A stretch of 64,000 bases of DNA from Takakia lepidozioides. Lineage: Eukaryota > Streptophyta > Takakiopsida > Takakiales > Takakiaceae. Positions 45,401-57,885 of the stretch are shown here, piece by piece. Made by a program: the position numbers and the translations under genes. How positions within the stretch are numbered: position 1 is the first letter of the stretch; each line of letters begins with the position of its first letter. The notes under the pieces are model-generated. The model did not search any database. It was not told the origin of the DNA and saw nothing but the letters and a program-made list of their open reading frames with translations. The stretch is taken from assembly GCA_030704615.1 (NCBI GenBank), contig CM060731.1, forward strand, positions 94,158,756-94,222,755. Reading direction: 5' to 3'.

Positions 45401-48400
45401 TGAGGCCCCCGACCCGGGCTGAGTTTTCTGGGGACCTACTATGTCCACCGAAGGGTTTACTTTTTACTTCGGTTTGATTTGCCGTCTGGTTTTGGACTCT
45501 ATTTTCCTCCTTGCTGCAGCTGTAGCCTGGCATGGCAGGGCCTGCAGAAATGGTATGTTAGGGTGTATACATCAAACGATAGTCGCAGAGAAACCTGTGT
45601 TGAGGAACAACCAATGTAGAAGTGTTGAGGAACTGGCTTGGGCTTCTTGGTTCTGCAAAATACTCCTGAGTGTTTTAAGTGATGGTGGTTAGCAAAGGCA
45701 GAGACAAACCTTGTACCAAGTGCATGTGTGAGATGAAGCTCTCCGCACGTGCTTTCATGATTCTCCTCTCTTCAGCCCACTTCAGTTCCTTATCAGAATC
45801 TGTCTCGTTTTCCATATTGCCACTCTTTCCCATCAACAGCTTCCACACTCTCATGGTCTCTGTATCCAGCACTACTTTGGGTCTAGGTTTTCTCTTTCGC
45901 AGGGGGTTGAAGGGTCCGTCGTATGGGACTAATGCTCCATTCTTGCCTTCATATGGGACCATTTGAAGCCCCTGAGATGAGGCATCATTGTTATGTTCTG
46001 GTTGGGCAACTTGTTCTGTATCCTGCAGTGGGAGGTATTGCTGCATTACTTGGGGCCAAAGAGCTATAACTCGAAGCATTTGGAGCCCCTGAGATAGGGC
46101 ATTAAAGTTATTCCGCTGTTGCATGACTTGCTCTGCGTCCATTATGTGGGGCCAATTAAATACAATCTCCTCTTTCTGTATTGCTGGGAGAAGCTCCATT
46201 ACATGCGGCCACAGGGCCACAACTGGGTCCCTCTCTGTCTCTGGGAGATGCTCCAACACATGGTGCCAAAGGGCCACAGGTGACAGTGAGATTCCAGGAA
46301 ATGTCAGCAACCCTCTTAGATATACAATGCGCTGCAAGTCATTCATCGATAGAAATGGGATTGGTTGATGAACAAGAACAGAACGAGGGCAAAGTGACTG
46401 AAATAGAGTTGTGAGTTCAGTGCTGCTCCCGTTCATGGCCTCGTGGAGCCCCTCAAATCTGGCCATAGATGACATGGTTTGGACTGAACCCTGATGACTG
46501 TAATGATATGCCCCTGCGTGTGATACTGGCTGAAAAAACTGGGAGCCCCTATGCTCAGTTACGATACTTTCTGACCTGCTGTCATTCGAGTTGTCATTCC
46601 TTCCCACTGAACCAGCAATCTGGCCATTACAAAACCTGTCCTCTGATGCTGCAAATGACTGGGCATCACAAAATCTCCTCTCTGATGCTGCCTCAATGTT
46701 GAACTGTTGTATGAGAGACCTCCTGACGGAATGTGAATCGGAGTTCGACTGTTGCACAACATCAGACGACCCTGCCATCTCTGGACTATGATTTGAATTT
46801 AGGTCATTGATTATTGGTGTCCCCTCCCATGAGTCTCCTTCAGCATTGACAGAATCTATGATATGCCTGTCTCCTGCACCATAGGGCTCCATATTAACCC
46901 TTTCTTCTCTTCTCTTATAGGTTTCTATAGTAACCCTCTCCCTGCCCTTTGAGGCAGTTCGCCGTTTCATGAAAGACCGACCCGTCGTGACTGACTGTTC
47001 CACCCTCCGGTTGCTTGAAGCATTGATTGTGGACTCTTTCCCAGACAACTCCCTGTCATTGTATGTCTTCAAAGAAGATGTTCTGTTTGGGGGTGACTCA
47101 ACAGTCCACTGCTCCCTCAAAGACATCCCTGCCGGTGCCACGATTCCAAATGTAAATTGCTCTACAAGAGACGTTCTGACCAGCTCTGCCCCATCATTTG
47201 ACAATCCTACAGAAGATCTCCCCTCCCATGCTACACCATTGCTCGAAAACTCTGTAAAAGATTGCCCATTCATTGTAGCTTCAGCAATTGAATGTCCCAT
47301 ACTTGACCTCCCAACCAGTGCCTCTCCAGCAGGTTGCTGTTCCAAAATGGAGCATTGTACCATTCCTGTCTCGACATTCGAATGCTTTGTGACTAGGCTC
47401 TCGTTCTTCGTTTTCTTTTGTCTTATCTTTACATTCGACTTCTCTGTGAGTCTGAATTTTTCACAACTGTCACATTCGCAGAAGGCCTTATCATGACCTA
47501 TCTTTCTTGGCTGGTCAGTTGGAGAGTTCAAATTCTCACCCTCAACAGGTTTTGGCTGCTCTCTTCTGTACATATTATTGACAAGAGCTGCAGCGTTGTT
47601 GACATGGACAACGGACGCAGGTATGGAGCCTACTCTGTCAACTGCCATCTCAAACCCTGTATTTCTCACATGCTTTACATGGTTCCCATGGTCAGTCACA
47701 TCATCACCTGGAGTGCTTGAATCCCCTCCCTCTGCAAGACCCTTTCGTTTCTTCATATATTTCCTTTTTGCAGAATTGTCATTGAAAGCCGAAGGAATGC
47801 CTCCAAATCGTTCTCCACATGATGTCTCCACAACCCCTGAATTGCACCCAACATCAATTCAACAGTTCTTTGCATGTTTTGAATGAAATGCTTAATTCAA
47901 AACCTACCATATAAGGCTACACATATCAATGCCTTATTTCTTGAAGAATGATCTAAGGCCAGGCTTTCTATGAGAGGCTCTCATGGACCTATGTCAGTGC
48001 ATGATTAAACTGAAATGACCATCCCATCAGATCCAAATTGTGCATCCTTCAGTTGTACTGGAACAAGTTGCCTCAAAGTCAGCTGCAATGGTATACTTAC
48101 CCACTCCATCTGTGCTAGTTGGCTTTCCCATCGGTCTTCCATTTGTCTTCTTCTCTTTAGGAGCCTTTGCAGGTCGCTTGTCCTTAGCAACCTTTGGGGT
48201 GTATTTCCTTTTGACCTTGCCATTTACGACTGTTTCCAGCAAACCAGGGACCTCATTTAGATCAAATGAATGTCCTTCCTTCCTTCCATGGGAGCTCTCC
48301 AGAGCAGTCACTATTGGCACATGTGAATGACCAGATCTATCCTGAGGGAGATCCCGTTGGTTAGCTTGTGTGATTTCAGAGACTGCAGAGTCCGCAGCTC

Positions 48401-50863
48401 CTTGTGTTGGAACAGTAGATGAGATACTCGGAGGCAAGTAGACATGAACTTGCGAGCTTGATTGAGGAAGTGTTGTCTCAGAAGCACGGAAACCAGCATG
48501 TCTTTTCGTTGGCAACCAAGAGCGCAAGGATTTCTCCACATGCTTTTTTTCAGGTGTGGCAGGTGTCTCCAGATTGTTTCTTGCTGATGCATACTCCAAG
48601 TATGTCTCTTGTGGGGCAGATCTGCATGGAGAGACCAGAGGGTTCCTGTTGCCAATTGCAGTAGCAGGTATTGCTGCTTGAGAAGCCCTCTGAAACTCAT
48701 GCAATCTTGCCCCAAATTCAGCACTTCCATGAGGTTGACATGGTAAAAGAGTCGCCTGAGCTGGTGCCACAACAGTGGTGCAACTTGCACGGACATAAGA
48801 GGTCTGACTTGAGTTACTCATAGAGACTGTCCTCAGTTGATCTCTAGCAGTACAGGGTATGCTGGGCACTCCCAGGATGTTCAGTTGTCCATGATTCTGA
48901 AAGTTGCCACTGCCCAATGGCATAAAGGTTGACTGTGTGCTGCTGCCATCTGGCTGAGGCGGAGGGGTTGATGCAGAGGATCCAAAGCTTGATAAGGCAA
49001 ACAAGGGGGAGGGGGAATTTATATCATTGAATAAGCATGCTGGATAACTTACAGGGGATGCCAAATTTTGCCTGGCTGGTGCTGGAGCTTGCTCTTCAGT
49101 TCCAGGTCTTAAGAAATTTGCATTGGCAACTCCACCTTCACTTGATGAGAGTGTGGGGCTGGCACTTACTGAGATTGGATTATAGATATATCTTCCATTT
49201 GAGCCACCTGCAAGGAATATGTTACTGTCCACATCACCGTAATGGCCACCTTCAGAAGCAGGATGGGTCAAGCTACTACACAAATCACCCTTGGCAACAT
49301 CATCATGAGACATGTTTGCTGGGATGCAACTGCTCTCCAAATCTTTACAGACATGGCATTCACAAACTTGAAGGGAGCAGGTGCCCATGTCACAACATGA
49401 ATTGCTGGCTGCGGTAAGACAAGCCTCCAAATCCCCGTGAGCATTATCTGCACAAAACAGAGTGACAAGCATGATCTGGCAACATTCACAAAGTTTCTAC
49501 ACTTAAACCCAGATGTCTTAGGAATTGGCTTCAACTCTCATGACCTGGGTCCTCATTAACATCTACTGATCTAGGGCCTGCAGCAATGCTCAACTAATGG
49601 ATACCGACCCAGAATTCAACTTGTGGGGACAACTGAGTCTCAGCGACTGAAGAGATTCCTTGGAAGTGGTTTTGAGAGTTACCAGCATTCACTGCGTTTG
49701 TCTTAGCTCTGCCCACAGGGTCTGAACCTGTCTCCAAGTTACCATGAGAGTAGCCAATGGGGACGAAACCTGTGGTCAAGTGGGCACAAGCATTCCCTGC
49801 TTGAAGCTGACCTGCATTCCCCGAGGTCATCCTCGAGGGTGGGTATGGTTCTTCAAAAATTCTGGATGCCTTGGATGTACATAATTCAACCATAGGAAGC
49901 TCCTCTGAAGTCCCTAGAGAGCCAACAGGCCTGTTTGACTGTGCATCTAGGCCAGTAGATTGTGGAGTGCTGACGATGATGGAAGAGTTTGAATTAGTTG
50001 AGAAGTACTGTGATAAATCTATATAGAGACTGGAAATCTCGTCTTTGTCTGCACTGATGCAAGCTAAGGGCCCAGAATTTGGTGCTACATGACGACCCCC
50101 AGTAGATTTCTGTGGCCTATTGTCTAACGAAGGGACTGGACTGGATGTCGCAGGTGAAGTCTTCCTACCATTTGATTGTCTCACATCCTCTTGGTCAGAT
50201 AGCAGATATCCCAATGCTTGGGGAAGTTGTTGGGTGAGTGAGTTTCTCTTTCTTTTCTGTGGCTTCTCTGGCGTTGGTGGGCCTATTACAGAGTCCCCTT
50301 GCAAGCCACATGCCCCCTGCTTCCTGGGCATGATGTCTGGACCAGGGGATATCCCCTGGCCCAAATTGGAAGCCGATTTCTGGAGTGTGAGAGCCTGGAC
50401 CATGTTGTCCTCTAGCAGAATTTCCTCTCGCTCGCACTGAATCTTGTTATTCTGCATTGCAAGGATCTGCCCATTGAGCACCAGTGAGTGAACCTGCAGC
50501 AGAAAAGTGAATCTGATGTAAGCAATCTATACCATACATCTCTCTGCCCCACATTTCTCCACCAGTGAAATCAATGATCTGTGGGCACAATCACTCTGCT
50601 AGATGTTTTGTGCTGCAACCATCACATACCAGGCTTCAGGACAGGCATCAATTTTGGGCCAGCCTTTCCAGTCAGCACTTTGATGCAGGCATCAAATGCC
50701 CAAACCATTAAATGCCCTCAGAACCACCCCGAGTGAAAGAGTACATTTTACCGTCGGATGAGGATATCAACAAATTGTCATTGAGCACACCGGAACTGAC
50801 CTGAACGCTCTTCTTGTAGATCCTTTGCTGTAGTCTCCTCTCCCTCATGAGTTGATCCAGCAT
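35447..50863 (-). CDS. DML: DEMETER/ROS1-like 5-methylcytosine DNA glycosylase
   Basis: The enzyme excises 5-methylcytosine from nuclear DNA as the first step of active demethylation. I spliced 20 exons: 50863-50801, 50493-49605, 49447-48101, 47836-45710, 43842-43752, 43249-42280, 41888-41809, 41458-41374, 40820-40729, 40359-40291, 40062-40026, 39811-39729, 39485-38814, 38295-38259, 38120-38063, 37774-37668, 37210-37145, 36829-36715, 35932-35894, 35571-35447. All introns are GT-AG and all phases agree. They total 7,152 bases, or 2,383 codons plus TAG. Domain order follows the family: basic N-terminal region, domain A, split HhH glycosylase with a long insert, 4Fe-4S motif, RRM-like domain. 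Catalytic Lys and Asp fall at about residues 1868 and 1886, the family's 18-residue spacing. The start is least certain: the first exon is fixed by frame (a TGA lies two codons upstream of its ATG) and by splice phase only. Confidence 0.93.
36439..36491. other. Hairpin in intron 18 of the demethylase gene
   Basis: The arms TAGTAGGTAGCG and CGCTACCTAGTA pair with one mismatch around a 14-base GC-rich loop; outer bases extend the stem loosely (ACCTATG / AATAGGT). It could be a foldback TE remnant or a structured RNA. Confidence 0.5.
39729..39811 (-). other. Demethylase exon 12: 4Fe-4S cluster motif
   Basis: This 83-base exon encodes FCTKSKPNCNACPMRGDC. The cysteine spacing is CX6CX2CX5C, the iron-sulfur site found in this family and in the EndoIII class. 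All four cysteines are present. It is followed by KHFASALAS, continued in exon 13 with AKLALP. Confidence 0.95.
40026..43842 (-). other. Demethylase exons 5-11: bipartite helix-hairpin-helix glycosylase
   Basis: Exon 5 (91 bases) has RWKGSVVDSVVGAFLTQNV and joins to SSAFM of exon 6. Exon 6 then inserts about 270 variable residues before FDWEALRGGV and VDWEAVRHAEVEDLADVIKE, the family's split-domain pattern. Exon 7 has HGSLDLEWLR. Exon 8 has LLSVRGLGLKSVEC, with the catalytic Lys. Exon 9 has FPVDTNVGRICVRLGW across the exon 8/9 join, with the catalytic Asp. Exons 10 and 11 (69 and 37 bases) give IQKYLWPRLCTLDQQTL and YELHYQMITFGK. Confidence 0.93.
43843..45709 (-). other. Demethylase intron 4
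   Basis: An 1,867-base intron, the largest in the gene, defined by GTTTGT and CTGCAG ends. It contains weak internal repetition (CAGAGTCGGTTCACAC near 44,493, CAGAGTCGGTACACAAG near 45,179) but no gene that I can support. Confidence 0.7.
45710..47836 (-). other. Demethylase exon 4: long linker and domain A
   Basis: A 2,127-base exon, mostly low-conservation sequence. Its last ~80 codons hold the conserved block KPRPKVVLDTETMRVWKLLM and RAESFISHMHLVQG that precedes the glycosylase fold in this family. It starts after TTCAG and ends CAAG|GTTTGT; the Gly codon is split with exon 5 (VQG-DRSFS). Confidence 0.9.
48101..50863 (-). other. Demethylase exons 1-3: variable N-terminal region
   Basis: Exon 1 (50863-50801) encodes a basic helix (LMRERRLQQRIYKKSVQ) and ends CAG|GTCAGT. 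Exon 2 (50493-49605) and exon 3 (49447-48101) are Ser/Pro/Asn-rich and probably disordered. They carry short basic modules, PTPEKPQKRKRN in exon 2 and GKVKRKYTPKVAKDKRP in exon 3, like the Lys-rich N-terminal modules of plant relatives. Introns here are 307 and 157 bases. Confidence 0.8.
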
Positions 50864-53800
50864 CAATCAAATGCCTTCCTAATGCCTTCCTGACCTAGGA
50901 CTGAAGGGTACTGGCTATTTAGGACTACGCCAACACTTTCCTCAGTTCCGTTCACAACTTTCTGAACCTGAGCCAGGATGGAACTCAGTGCTTCCTGTTT
51001 CAGTACATGTATGAGTGGGTGCCCTTGCTTGCCAGTAGCACAGCCCAGCTGCTGCTGATGGTCATGCAGCACATTTACCAAAGACAGGAGCCACCTGAAT
51101 TTCCTATGTAAAATCCAGTCATACTGTTTGTTCCATTTTTTGGTCCACTTCCATGCAACTATATAAGGTGTTGTACAAGCTCATCATAGGAACATAACCG
51201 TCCAAATCAATGACCTCCTTCGACAGACCCTGAGGATTAGAGCTAGCTGTGTCTTGATATGCGGAGCAAGTGTGCCTTGTGGGGAAAACCCTCCTCTTCT
51301 GCAAATTTCAGGCAGTTTTCTTTTTCTCTGTAACTGAGAAGTATGCCTGCAGTTTGGTGCCTTCTCTCCAATAAGCAAGTATGTCCCCTGCAAAAAGACA
51401 GTTATCCCGAAAATTCCCATGAACAGAGAGAACCTCAATGAAGTCAAGTGGGGTAAAGGCACAAGCATCTTTTGGAAGCCTTAGGTCTAAATTTGAACAC
51501 TGATACCCAACCACAGGTAAGATTCCAGGCATCTGCAAGTACCTTGGGCCCCCTAAGGAAAGCAATCTGTGTGTCAATCCACCAGCCTAGATAATGAGCA
51601 TTAGATACATGGGGTCTACATACTAACTACAGACTCTAGTCTGTCAGCAATCCATGCTCCACAAGCAACCCCAGCACTGGTGAAGTCGGCAGGAGATGAG
51701 CTAATTATTATGTTCTGTGACTGTGTCCCAGTCACTGCGTTGGTAGCCAGTCACATCAGTTGGCAGGACTGACGCCTCCAATGCTCCACCAGCAGGTAAC
51801 TTACTAAGACCCGTATTGTGGGTGGGTCAGATCTGACGGGATGGGTTTATTCTTATCAAAACATGATTAAATACAGGCCAGCCTTTGACAAAGGGTACTT
51901 CAAATGTTGTATCACATAAATTACATCGTCAATCCCAAGTGGAAAGGAGTCCAAACACCCATGGCATGGCAAGTGATGATGTAAGATACAGCAGGGTTCC
52001 TCTTGTGAGGTCTCGGGGATCCTCCTTGGATTAGGATAAAAAGAAATTTGAAAGAGGTGTCTACCAATCAAGCATTGCAGCAGGAGCTTAGCAGGTTTAA
52101 TCTTTAAGTGTTGCCCAACCAGCGTGCACCCCAGGGACACCATCAAAAGGCTGCATACTGAAATTAATGCATTGTCAAGTTTCTGCAAATATGTTTCATT
52201 GGTGTCCAACACTGACCTTCAAAAGAGCCCAATGAGGATTGGTGCAAATTCTTGTGCGGCAATCAGACACACGTAGGTTTTTGTGCTCCGATGACCCCAG
52301 CTGGTGACTGATCTGCCCTTGCAACCAAGTGGCCCACCACATGTTCAACTTCTCTGCATTTTGTACTGGCCCCTGCTAGCGTCCACCCTTCAAACCAAAT
52401 TCACAATCCTCAAGCGTAAGTAAGCAGCACCTAAAAGTTGCCCAACAGAAGCACATTTCAAAATTTAGATCTTCGCTTCTGTGCCTTAAGGGTGCTTATG
52501 GAGTGGCAAATACGGCGCTCCGAGTTGGAACGTCCAGCAACAACGTCTCTCTGCGCGATGATATTCTCTCGTCTTACATTCACAATTTGCCTCTTCAATT
52601 TCTTTTTAGCTGCTCTTTGATCTCACAAACTCACCCTCACCCTGTCTCGCTGACGTTGTAACGTTCCTTTCTTTCTTTCTTTCTTCGCTCTCCCTCTCTA
52701 GGTTCCCATGGACTCTGCCTCTCTCTAAGTCTGTCAACACACCCGCATACGCACATACTCCATCCAGAGCAGGGCTACGGCAAGCACAGGTTAATCAGGA
52801 GATTCACTCCTGTACTTAGGTCCAATGCGCTCATGACAGAGGGGTTTTCATGTCACAGTACTCATTCCACACACATTGTGCTTTGGGCAACATAGGGATA
52901 ACGTTCAATATGAGGCATTGTTGGCACTGCACAGGACGTCGATTACCTTGCCCATGGTACCCGGATTTTGACATGTCAACATGAATTCAGGCATTCTCAT
53001 TTATCCCCGACCCAATTCGAGATAGGGAGACGAGACTACATGTGGCCGGCGTCTGCAGAGCCCGCCTGTGATTTGAATTGATATTACCATGATACTGATC
53101 CAATCATTTCAGCTTCGAGCTGATGTAGAAGCCGAAGCATCACCTCAGAAGGCTACAATCGGGTCCCAGGTTCACACTTTTAGTGATCTAGAAGTGCAAA
53201 ATTTCCCAAGATCTACTCACCATCTCTTACTAAGGACCCAGAATTCATGTAGTATGACAGACACCTTGGAAACAATTGAGATGTAGGAATAGCACATGCA
53301 CAATATGCCAGAAACACTCAGAATGTGATTGAAACACCTGGATTTTCATTGCAATACCTCCCATCCTGAAAAATTGAGAAGAATCAGCCACTAAATCTTA
53401 CTCAGGCAATCAATCCCAATTCGTGTACATTAAGCCCTTCCAGCCACCACCACAGCACGAAAGAAAGCTGCTTGAGATCCGACAGACATTAATAGAGGCG
53501 ATGCATCAGGGCAGAAGATCCAGAAAGGAAGAACCTGGAAATCAAAGTGCAGAGAGAGAGAAGAGAGATGAGCGAGATGGACAACACCCATAGCACATGC
53601 AATTTCACCGGAACAAACCCAGGAAAAGGGGAAAGTGAGGACCTGGAACCGGATTTCTGTGATAAGGTACCACCATGCAAAGGCGATAATTGACAGAAAA
53701 AGGACCTGGAAACCCAAGTGTAATTAGAGAGGCGTAGCGTAATGCGAGCGAGGTACAGTGGGTGCAGATGAGAGAGAAGAGGTACAGACGCGTGCCTTCT

Positions 53801-54060
53801 CTGAAATCATGGTGGCAGGCTGCAGGTCTGTCGTGACTGTCCGGCACAAGCCAGCGAGCAGCAGCAGCATCCCCCAAAAACAAAAAAGTAGAAAACTACG
53901 CACACCAGAAACCAACGACGTGGGCGGGCCCCACCTCCCAATTTTGCTAATTTCTTGCTCCTCCCTCGCCCGCACCAAATCTCTTCTCCAAATTTGCCCA
54001 ATCCTCTCGCAAATCCCCCTCATGCATAGTGACATTTCTGCAAAGCCGCCAGTCATTAAG
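50864..54060 (-). promoter_or_regulatory. Upstream region of the demethylase gene: 5' leader and possible extra exons
   Basis: Open minus-strand patches occur at 51,081-50,863 (HDHQQQLGCATGKQGH...) and 51,577-51,119 (LPKDACAFTPLDFIEVLSV; AYQDTASSNPQGLSKEV). They look more protein-like than background but do not splice in frame to exon 1 by any site that I can see. They may be 5' leader with upstream open frames, alternative exons, or remnants. A CTTT microsatellite lies at 52,666-52,685. No TATA box was identified. Confidence 0.35.
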
Positions 54061-56495
54061 ATGGACTAGACTCTGTTGGCTCTTTACTAGCTACGCCTCC
54101 ACCCTCTCTTACTCCTAAGCTTTTGTTTTTACTCTGTCACCCACCATTTCGCCTACCCTCTCCTACACTCCCGCGGACCGACAGGTCATCCCCGGTCACC
54201 GTATTCCAAGCCAGAATGTCTATCTTTCAGATCCTGAGATGAAGATCGTGCGTCAACCACAACGTGGCACGTCACAGGGAATCCTCAGAGTGCATCGAGT
54301 GAGCCGGCCTGCCTAGCCTGCGGTGGCCTGCTACTCTGGTACACTCCGCAGCGCCACCCAGCTGTGACCTACCTGACCTGACCTTACCTCACACCACTCA
54401 CTTACCTCTTCCCTGGGAAACCAAATTTTGTTGGTTGCTGTGGGGTCGCGTTTGGCGGTGTGCTAAAATAATGAGAAAAAAGAAAGTGGGACAAGATAAA
54501 TTTTCTTTTGTGTGGGTAGCGGAGGGGTCAAATGTTGAGCTGCAGCTTTGCAGTAAGGCTGACACGCTGTTTATGACTAAGGAGTGCCCTAAGGCATACG
54601 TAGTGTGGAATGTTGGATTGCTGTAAGGGCGGCCCAACAAAAAATTACAACTATCAAATTGGTGGATCTGTCATATATGTTTGTCCAACTCACTTTACGC
54701 AATAACCCTTCGTAAGGCTCTAGAAAACTTTTCATAAAAAGAAGGGTTTTCTTGCAACGTTGTGGAATCTCATTTCACCAAAAACACAAACATAAAGCAT
54801 AGGACATGTGATTTTATTGCTTCCTATGATGACACCAAAACTTGGAAAAGAAAACAAGTTTGCTGCCTAAGTTGACTATGGCCACCTGTAATTTCAGTTT
54901 CTCAATCTGCAGAAAATTCGTTTCTGGGTTAAATGTCGAGATTTAAATGTCGAGACATTTAACCCATAAAGGTCCAAGTTGGCTCTCCAAATTTTGGTAA
55001 AGCATGGATGGCAAAAGCCAAGATGCTAGCAAACCCAACAATATCATCTGATTCTTGCATTGGGATTTCATTGATGAATGAGACCCAAAGGACCTCAAAT
55101 AAGTAGGAGGATCAAAGAGCGATTGTATGACCCTCAATTGACAGAGGACCTCAATACACTTGGGTGGGTTGTAGTTATTCCTTTGAACATTGGAAGCACT
55201 TGGATAGCCCAATAATTACATATCCAGTGGAGTAATATTGCTAAAAAAGAGATGCTAAGTATAGTTCTTTGACCACTCCCACCAGCAAGCACAAAAGCTA
55301 GAGTGAGATGCAATGCAGTTGTGGGTTCACTTTTAAATAGGTTACGGCAAGCAATATTGCAAGGCAAACAGACTTGTGTGGCGAGATTTTGCGTCTGTTG
55401 CTTTTGGTTGGAACAGTGGGGATTCGGGAAGGTTCTCCGTCGGGATTTATACACCAAACGAATAATTAGTGTTGAACAGATAATAGCACCTGGTACTAAT
55501 GTTTCCTCAGGTTAGACTTTACCTGACCGGAACAAGCTCCCAATAGTTTGGAGGGTGAGTGCGCTCGTTAGTGAGAACAACAATGATTCCCTGTCAAGAT
55601 TCGTAAAGAGATTAGCGGAAGGGTGTAGATGGCAAAGGAAAACAGAACAAGAATGACGAAGATGGAGGGATGGCGGGCTGCACATAGACCAGCGGAGGAT
55701 GCACTTTAGGCATTTAATGAGAGAGCCAGAATTAAGGAGAGGAGCGACAGAGAATGGGGTGTGGTAAGAGCGACCGTGCACATTGAAAGGGGGTACTCAA
55801 GGGAGTGTAAGGGAAAGAGTAAAGCCTGGAGGGGTTGGGGTGCGCATTTACTCGCAAACCCAGGCCAGCAATGCCAATGCGGTCGTTAGCCGGGTCGCAA
55901 CGCCGCCCGCCGCGCCTGCAAAGTCGCTGATGATCGCCTGCCGCCGCTGCACTGGCGCGGCGTAGCGTTACTCGCGATCACGTCCGCGATCACGTCTTTT
56001 GCTTGTTCTCTGTTGTTCGTTACCACTCAATTAAGTTCAAAGTTTAAACTGGTAGAAATCGATTCAGGGAATTATGAAGCATTAAAATGCAGTTTTTCCT
56101 TCGCCCGCTTGGAGTGTTGTGCCGAGGGGAGGAAAGGGGGCAGGGGCAGCCCATTTTTTTTCATTTCTGCCTGGGCCTGGACGTGGCGATATTTTCTGGG
56201 GGTTAAGTGCAGAGGTGGCGACAGGTACAATGTCCACCTGGATCCTACCTGGCTACAGGTATGCAATATATTGTGCAATATGGCGATTTCTTGAAAATGT
56301 CAAGGATATTTCTCAGGCGACACAGCCTTTATCTTTAATTTTTTTCTAAGAGAAACACCTAGGAGCGACACCTCCCAAATCAGGCCCCATAATTATAGTG
56401 AGAGGAAAAAATAACCTCTTTCAGAGTAACCTAGCCCTGAAAGCTTTCGCAAGGGACACCGCCCAAGGGAAGGGAAAGAAGAACATACCACAGCC
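54061..56495. other. No feature recognised
   Basis: Unique-looking sequence with short open frames on both strands and no family motif. A GC-rich patch at 55,880-55,990 (CGCCGCCCGCCGCG) stands out in composition only. Confidence 0.4.
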
Positions 56496-56499
56496 ATAA

Positions 56500-56580
56500 A
56501 GGTAGCAGGATTTGACCCCAGAATCATCTGGGTGGCACTCAGTGCACTATCTAACTGAGCTACCAATTGTTGGTAGCCCT
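56500..56580 (-). mobile_element. tRNA-like sequence, probable SINE head or tRNA pseudogene
   Basis: The minus strand has a good A box (TAGCTCAGTTAGATAGTGC, 56,561-56,543) and a B box (GGGGTCAAATCC, 56,519-56,508) at tRNA-like spacing. The acceptor and anticodon stems do not pair well, so a functional tRNA is unlikely. Confidence 0.55.
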
Positions 56581-57799
56581 TTTAAAAGCAGAAACAGGTG
56601 GCGAAATCGCAATTCATCTTGGCGCAATGGGGCGCCAGCCCTTGGATTTAAGGCGCACTGCTTCCGAGTTCTCAGGCGAAATGTGTGGGTCCCCCGGTGC
56701 ATTCTGGCACCAGGAACCGCCACTATGTGGCGAAGTTTTTTATTTTGGCCCTTTTTTTTGCATACAGGTTTCGCGGGCCAACTTTTTTTTGGTGCAATCT
56801 GGCTTTTTTTTCGCCCAAAAAGTAGGCTGGGCGGGGTTGTGTTGTGCATTAACGACAACAAGCGCCAACTAGTTTTTCGTAATTTCTTTGGAGACTATAA
56901 ATCATTCTTTTGGAACTACAATTCACTCCCGAGTTCCAAGAGCGACTGTTCCCCAATTTTTCTTTCCATGAAGCCCGTAAGGTGTTCCTTCATAGTCAAC
57001 CCACCAAATTACAGCTTATTAAAATTTATATATTGCATGGTATTAGATATTTAATATTATATAACATATTCCAATTTAACATGAACTATCAGTTATAATC
57101 TGAAAACCTTAAAATCTCATAACAATGTTGGCACTCGAGAGACCACCAACCCATGCACCTCACAATTTATATCGAAATCTGTGTGTATTTTGGGCGGAGG
57201 GGTTAATCTTAGCTAGCATGGGAGAATCTCTTACACCAAGTATAAACATTTTAAGAACATTATTAGTTTTACCGCATAGAGGTCAAAGCGTCAAAGCCGT
57301 ACCTATTCTAGTATAATGAGTCGCAGAAACCTCATCAGCCAATGGAGTTCTACTTATATGTAAACATTAAAAACAATGTACCGAGTTTCAACTGTTTATT
57401 TCATATTTGTAGGAGCGATAGTAGAGGAAACATACGCCCTGGGTGTGACAAATAATGTCCACGACGTAATGATTTGACTAATAGCCAAGCCACACATAGC
57501 ATTTGCCTCTGTTGGCAAGACGCACGTCAGGGGCGTCTTCCTCACGTGGCAAGGCAAGCGGCCACACAAGCCCCATCCTTCCTTGCTGGGACCCAGTTTG
57601 AACACTAGGGATTGGTAGCTAAGATCTGGCAAGGCAAAGGGCCAAGTCATGATAGATGTATTTCCTCCATTTCCTGCTCTTATGGCGCCTTCCCTACGCC
57701 CTACTACATGTTGCAGCATTCACAGAACACACTTCCATCTTCATAACGTATTTTCTTTTGCCTTACAAAACTATGTCGAGCGAACTCCCCACCGCATGT

Positions 57800-57885
57800 A
57801 GAGCTGCATGACACTGTTGCGCGCCAAGGGCCCGCGTTATGGGAACTGCGTTGAGGCAACGCATATGTCATGTGTGGCCTGGGTA
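57800..57885 (-). repeat. Inverted-repeat partner of 62,165-62,245
   Basis: Its reverse complement contains AACGCAGTTCCCATAACGCG followed by GGCCCTTGGCGCGCAACAGTG, close to the plus-strand sequence near 62,193-62,235. This is a dispersed repeat in opposite orientation 4.4 kb away. Confidence 0.55.
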
